Shown: positions 26,255-34,868 of the stretch, piece by piece
Layout of the letters: the number at the start of each line of letters is the position of its first letter
How positions within the stretch are numbered: the stretch's first letter is position 1
From: Mesorhizobium sp. INR15
Lineage (GTDB): Bacteria > Pseudomonadota > Alphaproteobacteria > Rhizobiales > Rhizobiaceae
Length of the DNA stretch: 64,000 nt
Assembly (NCBI RefSeq): GCF_015500075.1
Contig: NZ_CP045496.1
Coordinates: 2,490,001-2,554,000 of the forward strand
Reading direction: 5' to 3'
Program-made: the position numbers and the translations under genes
Notes under the pieces: generated by a model
Database searches by the model: none
Seen by the model: only the letters and a program-made list of their open reading frames with translations
What the model was told of the DNA's origin: nothing

Positions 26255-26857
26255 ATGGAACCGTCCAGCATTGTCTCTTTATTGCTGAGCTTCGGATTTG
26301 TCGGTGTTGGCTGTCTCGCCATTGCCGAAAAGTTCGTCCCTCTCTTCCCGTCCTATGTGCTGCTGATGCTCTTGGGATTGACTGTTCCAGATATCCCGAC
26401 CCTCGTCCTGACCATTGTCGCCACGACACTCGGATCCGTTGTTGGCGGGCTTGGCTGGTATGCAATCGGCTGGTGGCTCGGGCCACAGAAGGCACGCTCG
26501 GCAATCGCCCACTATGGGAAATATGTGCTTCTGAGACCGGCCTTGTATGACCGGTTGACAAATGCGTATCAACGCAACCATTTCTGGGTGACGCTTTCCG
26601 GTCAGATCATTCCCGCGATCCGGATTTATCTGGCGCTGCCAGCCGGTATTTTAAAGCTTCAGCTCAGAATTTTTTTGACGGCAACATTGCTCGGCTGTTT
26701 CATGTGGAATGGGCCGTTCCTCTGCCTTGGCTACGCGTTGCGCGGCAGCGGCAGCGATCCGGTTCAAGTCGGCTTTTGGGCCGCCATCGTCCTCATCGCC
26801 GCCGAGGGCACGATACTGCTGACTGTTCGGGTTCGCAAAGGCGCGAGGCGCGGATGA
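26255..26857 (+). CDS. DedA-family membrane protein (VTT domain)
   Basis: 200 residues from the ATG at 26255. Helical segments, FVGVGCLAIAEKFVPLFPSYVLLMLLG, GSVVGGLGWYAIGWWLG and the conserved GQIIPAIRIYLALPAGILKL with Arg in the re-entrant loop, match the DedA/VTT family; some members act as lipid (undecaprenyl phosphate or phospholipid) transporters. The pairing with a phospholipid methyltransferase and a PlsY-like gene supports a lipid role. The composition is lower in GC than the surroundings, and the trio was probably acquired together. Confidence 0.85.
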   Translation: MEPSSIVSLLLSFGFVGVGCLAIAEKFVPLFPSYVLLMLLGLTVPDIPTLVLTIVATTLGSVVGGLGWYAIGWWLGPQKARSAIAHYGKYVLLRPALYDRLTNAYQRNHFWVTLSGQIIPAIRIYLALPAGILKLQLRIFLTATLLGCFMWNGPFLCLGYALRGSGSDPVQVGFWAAIVLIAAEGTILLTVRVRKGARRG

Positions 26858-27134
26858 TCGAGCCGCCGATCACCAAGGCGGCCGTCCCAACACGGCTGCG
26901 ATGGATCATCAGCGCATGGGTAGGCGCAGGAATTGATTTCGTTCCCGGGACCAGGGGGAGGACCAGGCGTGCGACTTGCCCGCCGGCTGGACGGGAAATG
27001 ATACCGAGCAGACATATGTGCCTGGACGCGACCTTCGCTTCTTGAATATCGAACGTCGGATCTTGAGCCTTGGCGGTCAAAAACGTAGACGACCAAATGA
27101 TGATTGCCTGAAATTGGTCGCCGAGGTGAATCCC

Positions 27135-27820
27135 ATGGCTTTCTGGATCGCGAGCGTGGCTGGATTGGTGATCGCCTATCTCCTGGGTTCGATGCCCACG
27201 GGCTATCTGGCTGGGAAACTGCTCAGGCGCATTGATCTGCGAGAGCATGGCTCCAAATCCGTTGGGGCGACAAATGTTTTGCGAACCTTGGGGAAATGGC
27301 CCGCGTTGGCGGTGCTCCTGGTGGATGTGTCGAAAGGTGTGGCGGCGATCGTCCTTGCCCGCTGGTTTTATCCTTGGCTCTTACATTGCCGTCCGTCACG
27401 CCACCGACAGCGCTTGATCCACAAACCTGGGTGCCTAGGGCTGTTTGCCTGGCAGGGCTTGCCGTGTTGCTGGGGCATAGCCGTTCGATTTGGTTGAATT
27501 TCGCAGGCGGAAAATCCGCAGCGACTGGGCTGGGCGTGTTGTTGGCGATATCGTGGCCAGTAGGCTTGGGTGCCGCGACGGCTTTTGGCGTTGTGCTGGC
27601 TGTCGTTCGGATTGTTTCCCTCAGTTCGATGCTTGCGGCGTTGACCGCGATCGCCCTCATTGCTGGCTTGGAGCAACCGTTGCCCTATCGGGTGCTGGTG
27701 ATTGCCGGCGGCATTTACGTGATTGTGCGCCATCGTGCCAACATTCAGCGGTTGCTGGCTGGGACAGAGCCACGCCTGGGGCAAAGTGGCCCGGAATCGA
27801 AAGCACAATCGCAAACCTAA
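27135..27820 (+). pseudogene. plsY: plsY glycerol-3-phosphate acyltransferase, frameshifted
   Basis: The gene begins at the ATG at 27135 (GAGGTGA upstream). Frame 1 gives MAFWIASVAGLVIAYLLGSM, then GYLAGKLLRRIDLREHGSKS and VGATNVLRTLGKWP, the normal PlsY start with the acyl-phosphate-binding SVGATN motif. Near 27370-27395 the frame is lost; the rest (WVPRAVCLAGLAVLLGHSRS, NFAGGKSAATGLGVLLAISW, HRANIQRLLAGTEPRLGQ) continues in the -1 frame to the TAA at 27818. One missing base would restore ~228 residues. The C-terminal half resembles cyanobacterial PlsY more than the proteobacterial form, so acquisition from elsewhere is likely. It is a decayed second copy or a sequencing error; an essential plsY is expected elsewhere in the genome. 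Confidence 0.8.
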
Positions 27821-27868
27821 TTTAGTGCGCGAGCTCTGGGGCTATTTCAGCCGAGCGTGACGGATCGC

Positions 27869-29179
27869 TCAGCGCCCCGGTTCGCGATGGCCACCGGGCA
27901 GGCGAGTGGCGATGAGCTTGTCGATGCGGCGGCCGTCGAGGTCCACCACTTCGAAGCGCCAGCCTTGCGCGTCGACGCATTCGCCGGTCGCCGGCAGATG
28001 ATGCATGTGCGCCAGAACATAACCGGCAACGGTCTCGTAGTCGCGGTTTTCCGGCAGGTCGATGCCGAGCACATCAGCCATCTCGTCGGCCTGCATGTAG
28101 CCGGCGAGCAGCCATGAGCCGTCCTCGCGCTGGACCGCGTTTTCCTCGTCGCCGGCGTCGGTATCGGCGCGGAAGACGCCAGTGATGGCTTCGAGAATGT
28201 CGGCGGGCGTGACGATGCCTTCGAAATGGCCGTATTCGTCATGCACCAGCGCCATCGGCACATCCGATTCCTTCAGCTTGGACAGAACATCCAGCGCGTC
28301 GGCCTGATCATAGACGATCGGAGCGGCGCGGACATGCTTGCGCGGGTCAAGCGCCCGGCCGGCGAGCAGAGCCGCCAGCACGTCGCGCGTCTGTACCACG
28401 CCAACCATGACGTCGACGCCGCCGTCGCCGGCCGGCAAGCGCGAGTGCTGCGTCTCCATCAGCAGTTTCCTGATGGCCGCCTCGTCGGACTGAAGGTTGA
28501 TCCAGTCGACCTCGGTGCGCGGCGTCATCACCGCACGAACCGCACGGTCGCCAAGCCGCATGACGCCGGCGATCATGCGCCGCTCGTCGGATTCTATGGT
28601 GCCGTGATGCTCGGCCTCGGCGACCAGCATCTTGATTTCCTCATCGGTGACCTTCTCCTCGCTTTCACCGCGCTGGCCAAGCAGCCACAGGATGGCGCGG
28701 CCGGAAATATCCAGCAGGAAGACCAGCGGGGCCGAGATGGTCGCGAGAATGGTCATCGCAGGGGCTGCCCTTGCCGCGACCCGTTCGGGGTCGCGTAGCG
28801 CGATCTGCTTGGGCACCAGTTCGCCGACGATCAGCGAGAAGTAGGTGATGATGGCAACGACGATGCCGACGCCAAGCGGGTCGGCGAGATTTTCGCGGAT
28901 GCCGTTCGAAGCCAGATATTGTGCCAGACGTTCGCCGAGCGTGGCGCCGGAAAAGGCGCCGGACAGCACGCCGACCAGCGTGATGCCGATCTGCACCGAG
29001 GACAGGAATTTGCCGGGATTGGAGCCAAGCTCCAGAGCGCGGCCGGCACCGTTGACGCCACGGTCGATCATGGTCTTGAGGCGGGCTGGCCTGGATGAGA
29101 CGATGGCGAGTTCGGACATCGACAGAAGGCCGTTCACACAGATGAGGACGACCACGATCGCGATTTCAACGTATAGCAT
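27869..29179 (-). CDS. HlyC/CorC family CNNM-CBS transporter-like protein
   Basis: 436 residues. An N-terminal DUF21/CNNM membrane domain (IAIVVVLICVNGLLSMSELAIVSSR, then LSSVQIGITLVGVLSGAFSGATL and VAIITYFSLIVGELVPKQIAL) is followed by two CBS motifs around residues 210-340 (VMTPRTEVDWINLQSDE; AALVHDEYGHFEGIVTPADILEAI) and a C-terminal CorC_HlyC domain. Proteins of this kind are linked to magnesium or cobalt export and resistance; the older label haemolysin is historical. The gene stands alone and convergent to the lipid island. Confidence 0.9.
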   Translation of the reverse strand: MLYVEIAIVVVLICVNGLLSMSELAIVSSRPARLKTMIDRGVNGAGRALELGSNPGKFLSSVQIGITLVGVLSGAFSGATLGERLAQYLASNGIRENLADPLGVGIVVAIITYFSLIVGELVPKQIALRDPERVAARAAPAMTILATISAPLVFLLDISGRAILWLLGQRGESEEKVTDEEIKMLVAEAEHHGTIESDERRMIAGVMRLGDRAVRAVMTPRTEVDWINLQSDEAAIRKLLMETQHSRLPAGDGGVDVMVGVVQTRDVLAALLAGRALDPRKHVRAAPIVYDQADALDVLSKLKESDVPMALVHDEYGHFEGIVTPADILEAITGVFRADTDAGDEENAVQREDGSWLLAGYMQADEMADVLGIDLPENRDYETVAGYVLAHMHHLPATGECVDAQGWRFEVVDLDGRRIDKLIATRLPGGHREPGR

Positions 29180-29254
29180 GAGCGGTCAATAGCATTGCGG
29201 CGCGGTCTTCGAAAATAGCCCGCCATGTTTTTTAGACAATGACGTGATCATCGC

Positions 29255-30169
29255 TCATTCGGCGTCCCAGGCCGGCGCTGAAAAATGCGTGACCAGCGCA
29301 TCGACCACGACCCGCACTTTCGGCGTCAATGCGCGTGTCACTGGCCAGACGGCATGCACGACGATGTGTTCGACCAGGCAGTCCGACAGCACCATTTCGA
29401 GGTCGCCGCTTCGCAGACTGTCGGCGGCCAGCCAGGTCGGCAGAAAGGAGATGCCGCAGCCGGCAAGGGCGGCATCCAGCATCGGTTCGCCGTGGCCGAG
29501 AACGAGCCGTGCCTTGGGTACGAATGTCACGAGGTGACCGTCTGGATGCTTTATCGTCCAGGGGCGGATGACGCCCTCACGGCCATAGCCGATGACGCTG
29601 TGCGCGGCGAGATCCTCGACTTTGCGTGGCCTGCCATGCCGCTCGAGATAGGCGGGGGCCGCACAGATGGCCGAGCGCTGGGCATAGATGCGCCGCGCGG
29701 CGAGCGACAGGCTGTCGTCGAGTTCGCCCATGCGGATCGCCAGGTCGATGCCTTCCTCAATCAGGTCGACGCGGCGGTCGTTGAAGGAAATCTCCACCGT
29801 CAGGTCCGGAAAGTTCTTGGAGATATCGAACAACACGGGGGCGACGCAGCGGCGGCCGAAGGCCAGCGGCACATCGATCCGAAGCCGGCCGGAGGGAACC
29901 TGCCGGCGCGCGGCGAGCAGTGACTGTGCTGTTTCGATCTCTGCCAGCGCCCTGACACACGCTTCATAATAGCTGATGCCTTCGCTGGTCGGGCTGAGAC
30001 TGCGGGTGGTGCGGTTGAGCAGGCGCACGCCAAGCCGCTGCTCAAGCTGGGCAATCGACTTGCCGACCGCCGACTTCGTCACATGCATGCGTTCGCCGGC
30101 ACCGGTGAAGCTGCCGGCCTCCACAGCCTGGACGAATGCGACGATGCCTTGCAGGTCAACTGATTCCAT
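29255..30169 (-). CDS. LysR-family transcriptional regulator
   Basis: 304 residues. The N-terminal winged helix (VEAGSFTGAGERMHVTKSAVGKSIAQLEQRLGVRLLNRTTRSLSPT) is typical; residues ~90-300 form the effector-binding domain (RVPLAFGRRCVAPVLFD and ISFNDRRVDLIEEGIDLAIRMG). Divergent from an alcohol dehydrogenase-like gene 126 bases away, which it probably controls. The intergenic stretch is AT-rich and has GCAT-N3-ATGC near 30209-30219 as a possible binding core. Confidence 0.88.
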   Translation of the reverse strand: MESVDLQGIVAFVQAVEAGSFTGAGERMHVTKSAVGKSIAQLEQRLGVRLLNRTTRSLSPTSEGISYYEACVRALAEIETAQSLLAARRQVPSGRLRIDVPLAFGRRCVAPVLFDISKNFPDLTVEISFNDRRVDLIEEGIDLAIRMGELDDSLSLAARRIYAQRSAICAAPAYLERHGRPRKVEDLAAHSVIGYGREGVIRPWTIKHPDGHLVTFVPKARLVLGHGEPMLDAALAGCGISFLPTWLAADSLRSGDLEMVLSDCLVEHIVVHAVWPVTRALTPKVRVVVDALVTHFSAPAWDAE

Positions 30170-30295
30170 CCCGGTTTCCTATTGTAGAATCATAATCCTC
30201 AATCAGTTGCATAATATGCCGCATAGAAGCACTATTTTCCATAGTCAAATGGCATAAATGTCTCGCGTGACATCAATCACGGAGCGCGAAAAGAC

Positions 30296-31318
30296 ATGAG
30301 CACTGACATCAACAGGTCCTGGCAAATGAGCGGCTTTGGCCTTTCCAGGCTAAGCCAGGTGAAGGGCAAGGTTCCCGTGCCCGGGCCGAACGACCTGCTT
30401 GTGCGGACCAAGGCCGTATCGCTCAATTACAAGGACAAGATGGTCGTCGATGGCGTGCTGATCCCAGACCTTGCCTTTCCTTTCGTGCCGACATCCGACG
30501 CGGTCGGCGAAGTGGTGGCTGTCGGCAATGCGGTCAGCCGTTTCCAGGTCGGCCAGCGGGTGCTTGGCCAGGTGATTGCCGACTGGCCGGATGGCGACGC
30601 CCCGCCGGTGCTGCACAAGCACACGCTGGGCTCGACGCTGTCGGGCATGCTTTCGGACCATGTCGTGTTCGGCGAGGATGCCGCGGTGTTGGCGCCGCCA
30701 TCGCTCAGCGATATCGAGGCGGCGACGCTGCCGATAGCCGCGCTCACCGCCTGGTTCGCCATGGCCGAGGCGACCCGGCCGGTGCCGGGCCAGACCATTC
30801 TCATTCAAGGCACTGGCGGTGTGTCGCTGTTTGCGCTGCAGTTCGCCAGGGCTTTCGGCCTGCGCGCCATTGTCACTTCGAGCAGTGACGACAAGCTCGC
30901 GCGGGCGAAAGCGCTCGGCGCCTGGCAAGTGATCAATTATCGCACGCAGCCGGCCTGGGACGAGGCGGCGCGCGAGTTGACCGACGGCATGGGCGTCAAC
31001 CATGTTCTGGAAATGGTCGGCGGCGACAATGCGCGCCAGTCGTTGAATGCACTTGCCGCCGATGGCCGGCTGTCGATCATCGGCCTGCTGGGCTCGATGG
31101 AACTCAGCTTTCCGATCATGCCGTTCATGCGCAACCGCATTGTCGTGCAAGGCCTGTCGGTTGGCCATCGCCGCGCCTTCGAGCGGATGAATCAGGCGAT
31201 CGAGGCGCTGGCCATCAAGCCGGTCATAGACAAGGTCTATGGCTTCGATGACGTCTTTCCTGCCATGCAGCATCTGGAGAAGGGGCCGTTCGGCAAGATC
31301 GTCATCACCACGGCCTGA
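30296..31318 (+). CDS. NAD(P)-dependent alcohol dehydrogenase/quinone reductase-like MDR protein
   Basis: 340 residues. MDR fold with GroES-like half (DLLVRTKAVSLNYKDKMVVDG) and a cofactor-binding half (IQGTGGVSLFALQFARAFGLRAIVTSSSDDKLARAKALG, then NHVLEMVGG). The zinc-ligand pattern of classical alcohol dehydrogenases is not visible, so it belongs with the zinc-independent or atypical group. Unlike quinone reductase at 24387, this one has a long insert (VIADWPDGDAPPVLHKHTLG). Divergent from the LysR gene. The substrate is unknown. Confidence 0.85.
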   Translation: MSTDINRSWQMSGFGLSRLSQVKGKVPVPGPNDLLVRTKAVSLNYKDKMVVDGVLIPDLAFPFVPTSDAVGEVVAVGNAVSRFQVGQRVLGQVIADWPDGDAPPVLHKHTLGSTLSGMLSDHVVFGEDAAVLAPPSLSDIEAATLPIAALTAWFAMAEATRPVPGQTILIQGTGGVSLFALQFARAFGLRAIVTSSSDDKLARAKALGAWQVINYRTQPAWDEAARELTDGMGVNHVLEMVGGDNARQSLNALAADGRLSIIGLLGSMELSFPIMPFMRNRIVVQGLSVGHRRAFERMNQAIEALAIKPVIDKVYGFDDVFPAMQHLEKGPFGKIVITTA

Positions 31319-31327
31319 TTTCTGGCT

Positions 31328-32029
31328 CTACGGCTTCAGGATGCCGACCACGGCCTTGCCATCGGTGAAATAGGGATCGCCGCCGCCATTGCGCCCGGCG
31401 CGGGTGGCGCCGATGCCGGCGATGTCGCTGGTCGAGATCAGCATGCCGGCGGCGGTCAGGTCCTGAATTACGGTATCGCGCTCGGCGTCGATGTCGGGGC
31501 CGATGTGATGGGTGATGGCGCCGGTGTCATGGCTCAGGCCGACGCCACGATCGAAGCTGGCGGAGCCCAGCCACAGCGGCCGGCCATTGTCGCCGGCCGC
31601 ATCGGTCCGCCAGAAGCGGACATGGTGACGCCGGTCGGCGCTGCCGCCGACCGGTTTTTCGAAAGCGAGATCCTGGGCGCGGCCTTCAAACAGCAGCCGG
31701 CTGACCGGCGCGTCCGGATAGGGGTGGTTGAACAGCACGCTTTCGCCGATCTCGATCGCCGTCTTCAGGGTCACCGCGTCGGCGGTGTCCCAGCCGGCGA
31801 CGGCGAAGGCGTGGACCACCTCTTTTTCCGTGCCGACAAGACCGATGTTGATCGGATCACCTTGAATGCCTTGCGGCGTGTGCGTCACCATCTCGAAGCG
31901 CTGTGAACGAAATCCGCGATCGCGAAAGGTCCAGAATTCCGGCGCGGCGAAATAGGCCAACGCCAGATAGGCGGCGAGCAAGGCCGCCAGCCAGATGGTG
32001 ACGCGTCGTCGGAGGCTTGGTTTGCTCAT
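31328..32029 (-). CDS. LssY C-terminal domain protein, membrane-anchored
   Basis: 233 residues from the ATG at 32029 (a TTG precedes it in frame). One helix (VTIWLAALLAAYLALAYF) and then the LssY-C pattern: DPINIGLVGTEKEVVHAFAVAGW, YPDAPVSRLLFEGRAQDLAFEKPVGGSADRRHHVRFW, and LWLGSASFDRGVG. The LssY-C domain also forms the C-terminus of some PAP2/DedA-type proteins in Legionella and elsewhere; its function is unclear. It ends 9 bases from the oxidoreductase gene on the other strand. Confidence 0.83.
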   Translation of the reverse strand: MSKPSLRRRVTIWLAALLAAYLALAYFAAPEFWTFRDRGFRSQRFEMVTHTPQGIQGDPINIGLVGTEKEVVHAFAVAGWDTADAVTLKTAIEIGESVLFNHPYPDAPVSRLLFEGRAQDLAFEKPVGGSADRRHHVRFWRTDAAGDNGRPLWLGSASFDRGVGLSHDTGAITHHIGPDIDAERDTVIQDLTAAGMLISTSDIAGIGATRAGRNGGGDPYFTDGKAVVGILKP

Positions 32030-32095
32030 CAATGCGGCTCGATTCCGCGCGCATGATAAGCCTCGTATCAGGCCCTCGGCAAAGGGCCGACACGG

Positions 32096-32908
32096 TCAGC
32101 GGCAGGCGCGATAGCCGTTCTTGCGGTTCTTGATGTCGAAGTGGAAATGGTTGCGGTGGTCGTAATTGTAGCCGGGGCCAAGCACCGTGGTGAAATACTG
32201 GCAGCCGTCGGCGCGCACATTGTTGAGGAAGCCTCGCGTGCGGAAGGCGAACAGGCCGGGCTTGCGCACGTCGATGTCGTCGCCGTTGTTGAGTTCGATG
32301 CTCATCACGTCGAGCGCGTTGCCCTTGCCGTGTTCCGACAGCACGCCCTCACCGGCGATGTTGCGGCAGGAATAGCTCGAACCCTGGTGGATGGTCTTGA
32401 CACCGGAGAAATAACGCCAGCGCGCGGAAGGAACGAGTTCGTTCTTCGTCCAGCCAGCGAAAGTGGCGGCCATGTCGCAGGTCAGCGTGGCGGCGGGCTT
32501 CATCTCGATGCTGCCGATGGCCGAGACCTTGACCGGATAGTCGATGCCGCACTGGCCTTCATGGATTGGCGTAACATCGGTGTAGGTGACTCCGAGGCGC
32601 TTCAATTGCTGGCGGCAGTCGGTCTCGCTGGCCGGCATCTGTTCGGCCGGCGACATCGGCTCGTCCATGCGCGGATAGGCGGCGGTCATGTAGGGGTTGG
32701 ACGGAACCAGCTTCTGCATGCCGGTATATTGTGGCACGGCCGCCGTTTGCGAGCCGACATCGACAGCCGGCTCCAGCGACAGCACATTGCCGGTGTTGCA
32801 GGCCGAGATGGAGGCAATGGCAAGCGTGGCCGTCAGCCCAGCGGCAGCGACGCGCATGCGTTTCGATTGGCGCGCGGCCTTCAATGCGGCGCGAATTGTC
32901 GCGGCCAT
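32096..32908 (-). CDS. Extensin-like family lipoprotein or exported protein (copy 1)
   Basis: 270 residues. The N-terminal basic region is followed by a hydrophobic run ending SISAC, a probable lipobox, so it may be a lipoprotein. Residues ~95-270 match the extensin-like C-terminal domain: ETDCRQQLKRLGV, IDYPVKVSAIGSIEMKPAATLTCDMA, LSEHGKGNALDVMSI, VRADGCQYFTTVLGPG and NHFHFDI. The H-x3-G-x-A-x-D and H-x-H arrangement recalls zinc D-Ala-D-Ala peptidases of the VanY/M15 type, so a peptidoglycan role is likely by inference. A paralogue lies just upstream on the same strand. Confidence 0.85.
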   Translation of the reverse strand: MAATIRAALKAARQSKRMRVAAAGLTATLAIASISACNTGNVLSLEPAVDVGSQTAAVPQYTGMQKLVPSNPYMTAAYPRMDEPMSPAEQMPASETDCRQQLKRLGVTYTDVTPIHEGQCGIDYPVKVSAIGSIEMKPAATLTCDMAATFAGWTKNELVPSARWRYFSGVKTIHQGSSYSCRNIAGEGVLSEHGKGNALDVMSIELNNGDDIDVRKPGLFAFRTRGFLNNVRADGCQYFTTVLGPGYNYDHRNHFHFDIKNRKNGYRACR

Positions 32909-33007
32909 TGGCGGAATCCCGTTCCTGGATATCCGGCATTTTAACGATCAAGGGTAAAGGAAAACTCAGCGCCGGCGTTCACGCCTGAGGCCGAAATGCG
33001 GCGGGCC

Positions 33008-34237
33008 TCACTGGCAGAACGTTCCGCCATGGCGCCTCGGTTCAAGATCCAGGTGGAAGTGCAATTCGTGATCCGGGTCAGCGCCGGGGCCAAGCACGGT
33101 CTTGAACGGCCCGCAGGCGGCGTTGCGAACGGCATTGAGGAACTTGCCTTCTTTCTCCGGCGGGGTCGGGCCGACCTCGATCTTCTTGCCGTCCGAAAGC
33201 GTGAAGCTGGCAATGTCGAGCGCGTTGCCGAATGCATGTTCCGAGAGTTTTCTGGTGCCGTGGCGCGGCCGGCAGACGAAGGCCGAAGCCTGGCTGATCG
33301 ACTTCAGATCGGCGCCGAATTCGGCCTTGGCCGCCGGCTGGATGACATCGGCGGCAAAGCGCGCGGCGGCTTCCGCCATCTGGCAGTTCAACTCGGTGCC
33401 GGAGCCGATGGCAATGGATTTGCCGAGCGTCTTCACGACGATTGGGTAGGGAATCGAGCAACCGATGTCGGGATTGCTCTCCGCCTTGTGCTCTTCGAAT
33501 TCGACGCCGAGCGTCTTCAGCCGCTCACGGCAAGCGACTTCCTCCGCAGGCATCTTGTCGGCCGGCAGATCGGCCGAACGGGGATCGGGCAGCATCTTCT
33601 TGTCGCCCGCGTCCGCCGGCTTTGGCGGAGGCTGTGGGGCGACAGCAGGCGGCTGAACCTCGGGCGCGGGGATAGGAGGACCTTGGATAGCAGGCTCTGG
33701 GACATCAGGCCTTGGTGTTGGTGTTGGTACCACTGCCGGCGGCTCCGGCTCGTTTTCCGTATTGGCGGGCTCGGGTTCGTTTTCCGTATCGGCCGATGGT
33801 TTGGGGGCCGATGGTTCGGGGCGCGCCTGCCTTTTTTCGCGGGCCTTTTCTTCATTGAACCGATCAGACGCTCCGCCGGTCTTCGAGCCTTGCGTCTTCT
33901 GCTCTTCCGTCTTCGGGGTTTCTTCGACTATCGGAGCGCCCGCTGGACGCTGCTCCGGCACCGGAACAATGGCGGGCGGCGGCACGGAATCCTGCGTTTT
34001 CTGTGGGGCCGGGTTCGAGGCGGGTTGCTGCGCGCGCCGGTGTTTCAACCGCTTCGCGCCTCTCGGCTTCAGCGGCTGGTCAACGCGCGACGAGAGTGGC
34101 TGCTCTATCCGTGTCAGCGGCGTATGGTGCCGGTATCGATGTTTGGCGGCGGCTGGATCAACGAACAAGGCGCCAACGGTCATGACCATCGCCATCTTGC
34201 ACATTCTCGAAAAGACAAACGACGTCATGGCCGTCAA
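33008..34237 (-). CDS. Extensin-like family protein with long Pro/Glu-rich linker (copy 2)
   Basis: 409 residues. N-terminal signal-like stretch (MCKMAMVMTVGALFVDPAAA), then about 190 residues rich in Pro, Ala, Glu and Lys (PEPANTENEPEPPAVVPTPT and similar) that are probably an unfolded linker spanning the periplasm or wall. The C-terminal ~190 residues repeat the extensin-like domain of copy 1 (EEVACRERLKTLGVEFEEH, LSEHAFGNALDIASF, HELHFHLDL) with the same H-x3-G-x-A-x-D and HxH residues. The two genes likely arose by duplication and may be transcribed together. Confidence 0.85.
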   Translation of the reverse strand: MTAMTSFVFSRMCKMAMVMTVGALFVDPAAAKHRYRHHTPLTRIEQPLSSRVDQPLKPRGAKRLKHRRAQQPASNPAPQKTQDSVPPPAIVPVPEQRPAGAPIVEETPKTEEQKTQGSKTGGASDRFNEEKAREKRQARPEPSAPKPSADTENEPEPANTENEPEPPAVVPTPTPRPDVPEPAIQGPPIPAPEVQPPAVAPQPPPKPADAGDKKMLPDPRSADLPADKMPAEEVACRERLKTLGVEFEEHKAESNPDIGCSIPYPIVVKTLGKSIAIGSGTELNCQMAEAAARFAADVIQPAAKAEFGADLKSISQASAFVCRPRHGTRKLSEHAFGNALDIASFTLSDGKKIEVGPTPPEKEGKFLNAVRNAACGPFKTVLGPGADPDHELHFHLDLEPRRHGGTFCQ

Positions 34238-34291
34238 CGGCGCCGACGCCTGGAGGTTGCCTTGGCCCGATCACGAACGGTAACCGCGCCG

Positions 34292-34717
34292 TTACGCGCC
34301 GATCGCTTCCAGCCCTTCCTCCAGCCAGTCGGCCAGCAGCGGCATGCCGAGCAGATATTTTGCCGTCCGTTTGTTGGCGCGCTCGCGTGCCGCCGTCAGG
34401 GCGTCGGTCCATTCCGCCGCGTCGTAGTCGCCACGGCCGACCCAGGCCAAGGCCACGAGTTCAGCTGCTTCGTCGACGTTGAGATCGTTGATCAGCTCGC
34501 GCAACTCCACTTCGGCCAGATTTTCGGAGCTTTCCTCGGCCAGGCCGTCGTGGTGATGGTTGACATGCGCTTCGGCATCGAGCTCGACCTCATGCTCGGC
34601 GCCATCGGCATAATCCTCATTGACGGCGGCGCTCAATCCCTTGGCCTTGAGGATGAACAGGCGCACGGTATCGGGACCGATCGAAAGCTCCCATTCCTTT
34701 TCAAGGCGCCGCTGCAC
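34292..34717 (-). CDS. DUF3775 family protein
   Basis: 141 residues, cytoplasmic and acidic. It matches DUF3775, a rhizobial family: LSIGPDTVRLFILKAKGLSAAVNEDYADG, then ELRELINDLNVDEAAELVALAWVGRGDYDAAEWTDALTAARERANKRTAKYLLGMPLLADWLEEGLEAI. Function unknown; small DUF3775 proteins are often near envelope genes, as here. It ends 54 bases before the extensin paralogue begins, on the same strand. Confidence 0.8.
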   Translation of the reverse strand: MQRRLEKEWELSIGPDTVRLFILKAKGLSAAVNEDYADGAEHEVELDAEAHVNHHHDGLAEESSENLAEVELRELINDLNVDEAAELVALAWVGRGDYDAAEWTDALTAARERANKRTAKYLLGMPLLADWLEEGLEAIGA

Positions 34718-34868
34718 TGGCCGTCTCCGTGGGCTCCGTCCTTCCGTTAGACGGATGATAGCGGATTTGCAGCGTCCGTCACGTCATGTTCGATGGCATT
34801 GCTTTTTCTGGGATGAAATGGCCGCAGCATGGCGTTAGTGTTGCATTCTCACCCTGAAGGAGGCCTCG

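Noticed and set aside
26854..27045. 63-codon frame starting inside the DedA stop (ATGA overlap)
   Set aside because: Overlap is attractive, but there is no ribosome site or recognisable pattern, and the peptide is Arg/Pro-rich.
27370..27395. Programmed -1 frameshift in plsY
   Set aside because: No slippery heptamer of the X-XXY-YYZ type or following pseudoknot was evident, and PlsY is not known to need frameshifting. A lost base is simpler.
32996..34750. 584-codon plus-strand frame opposite the second extensin gene
   Set aside because: The product is Arg/Gly/Leu-rich with no domain, while the minus strand encodes a clear extensin-like protein and DUF3775.
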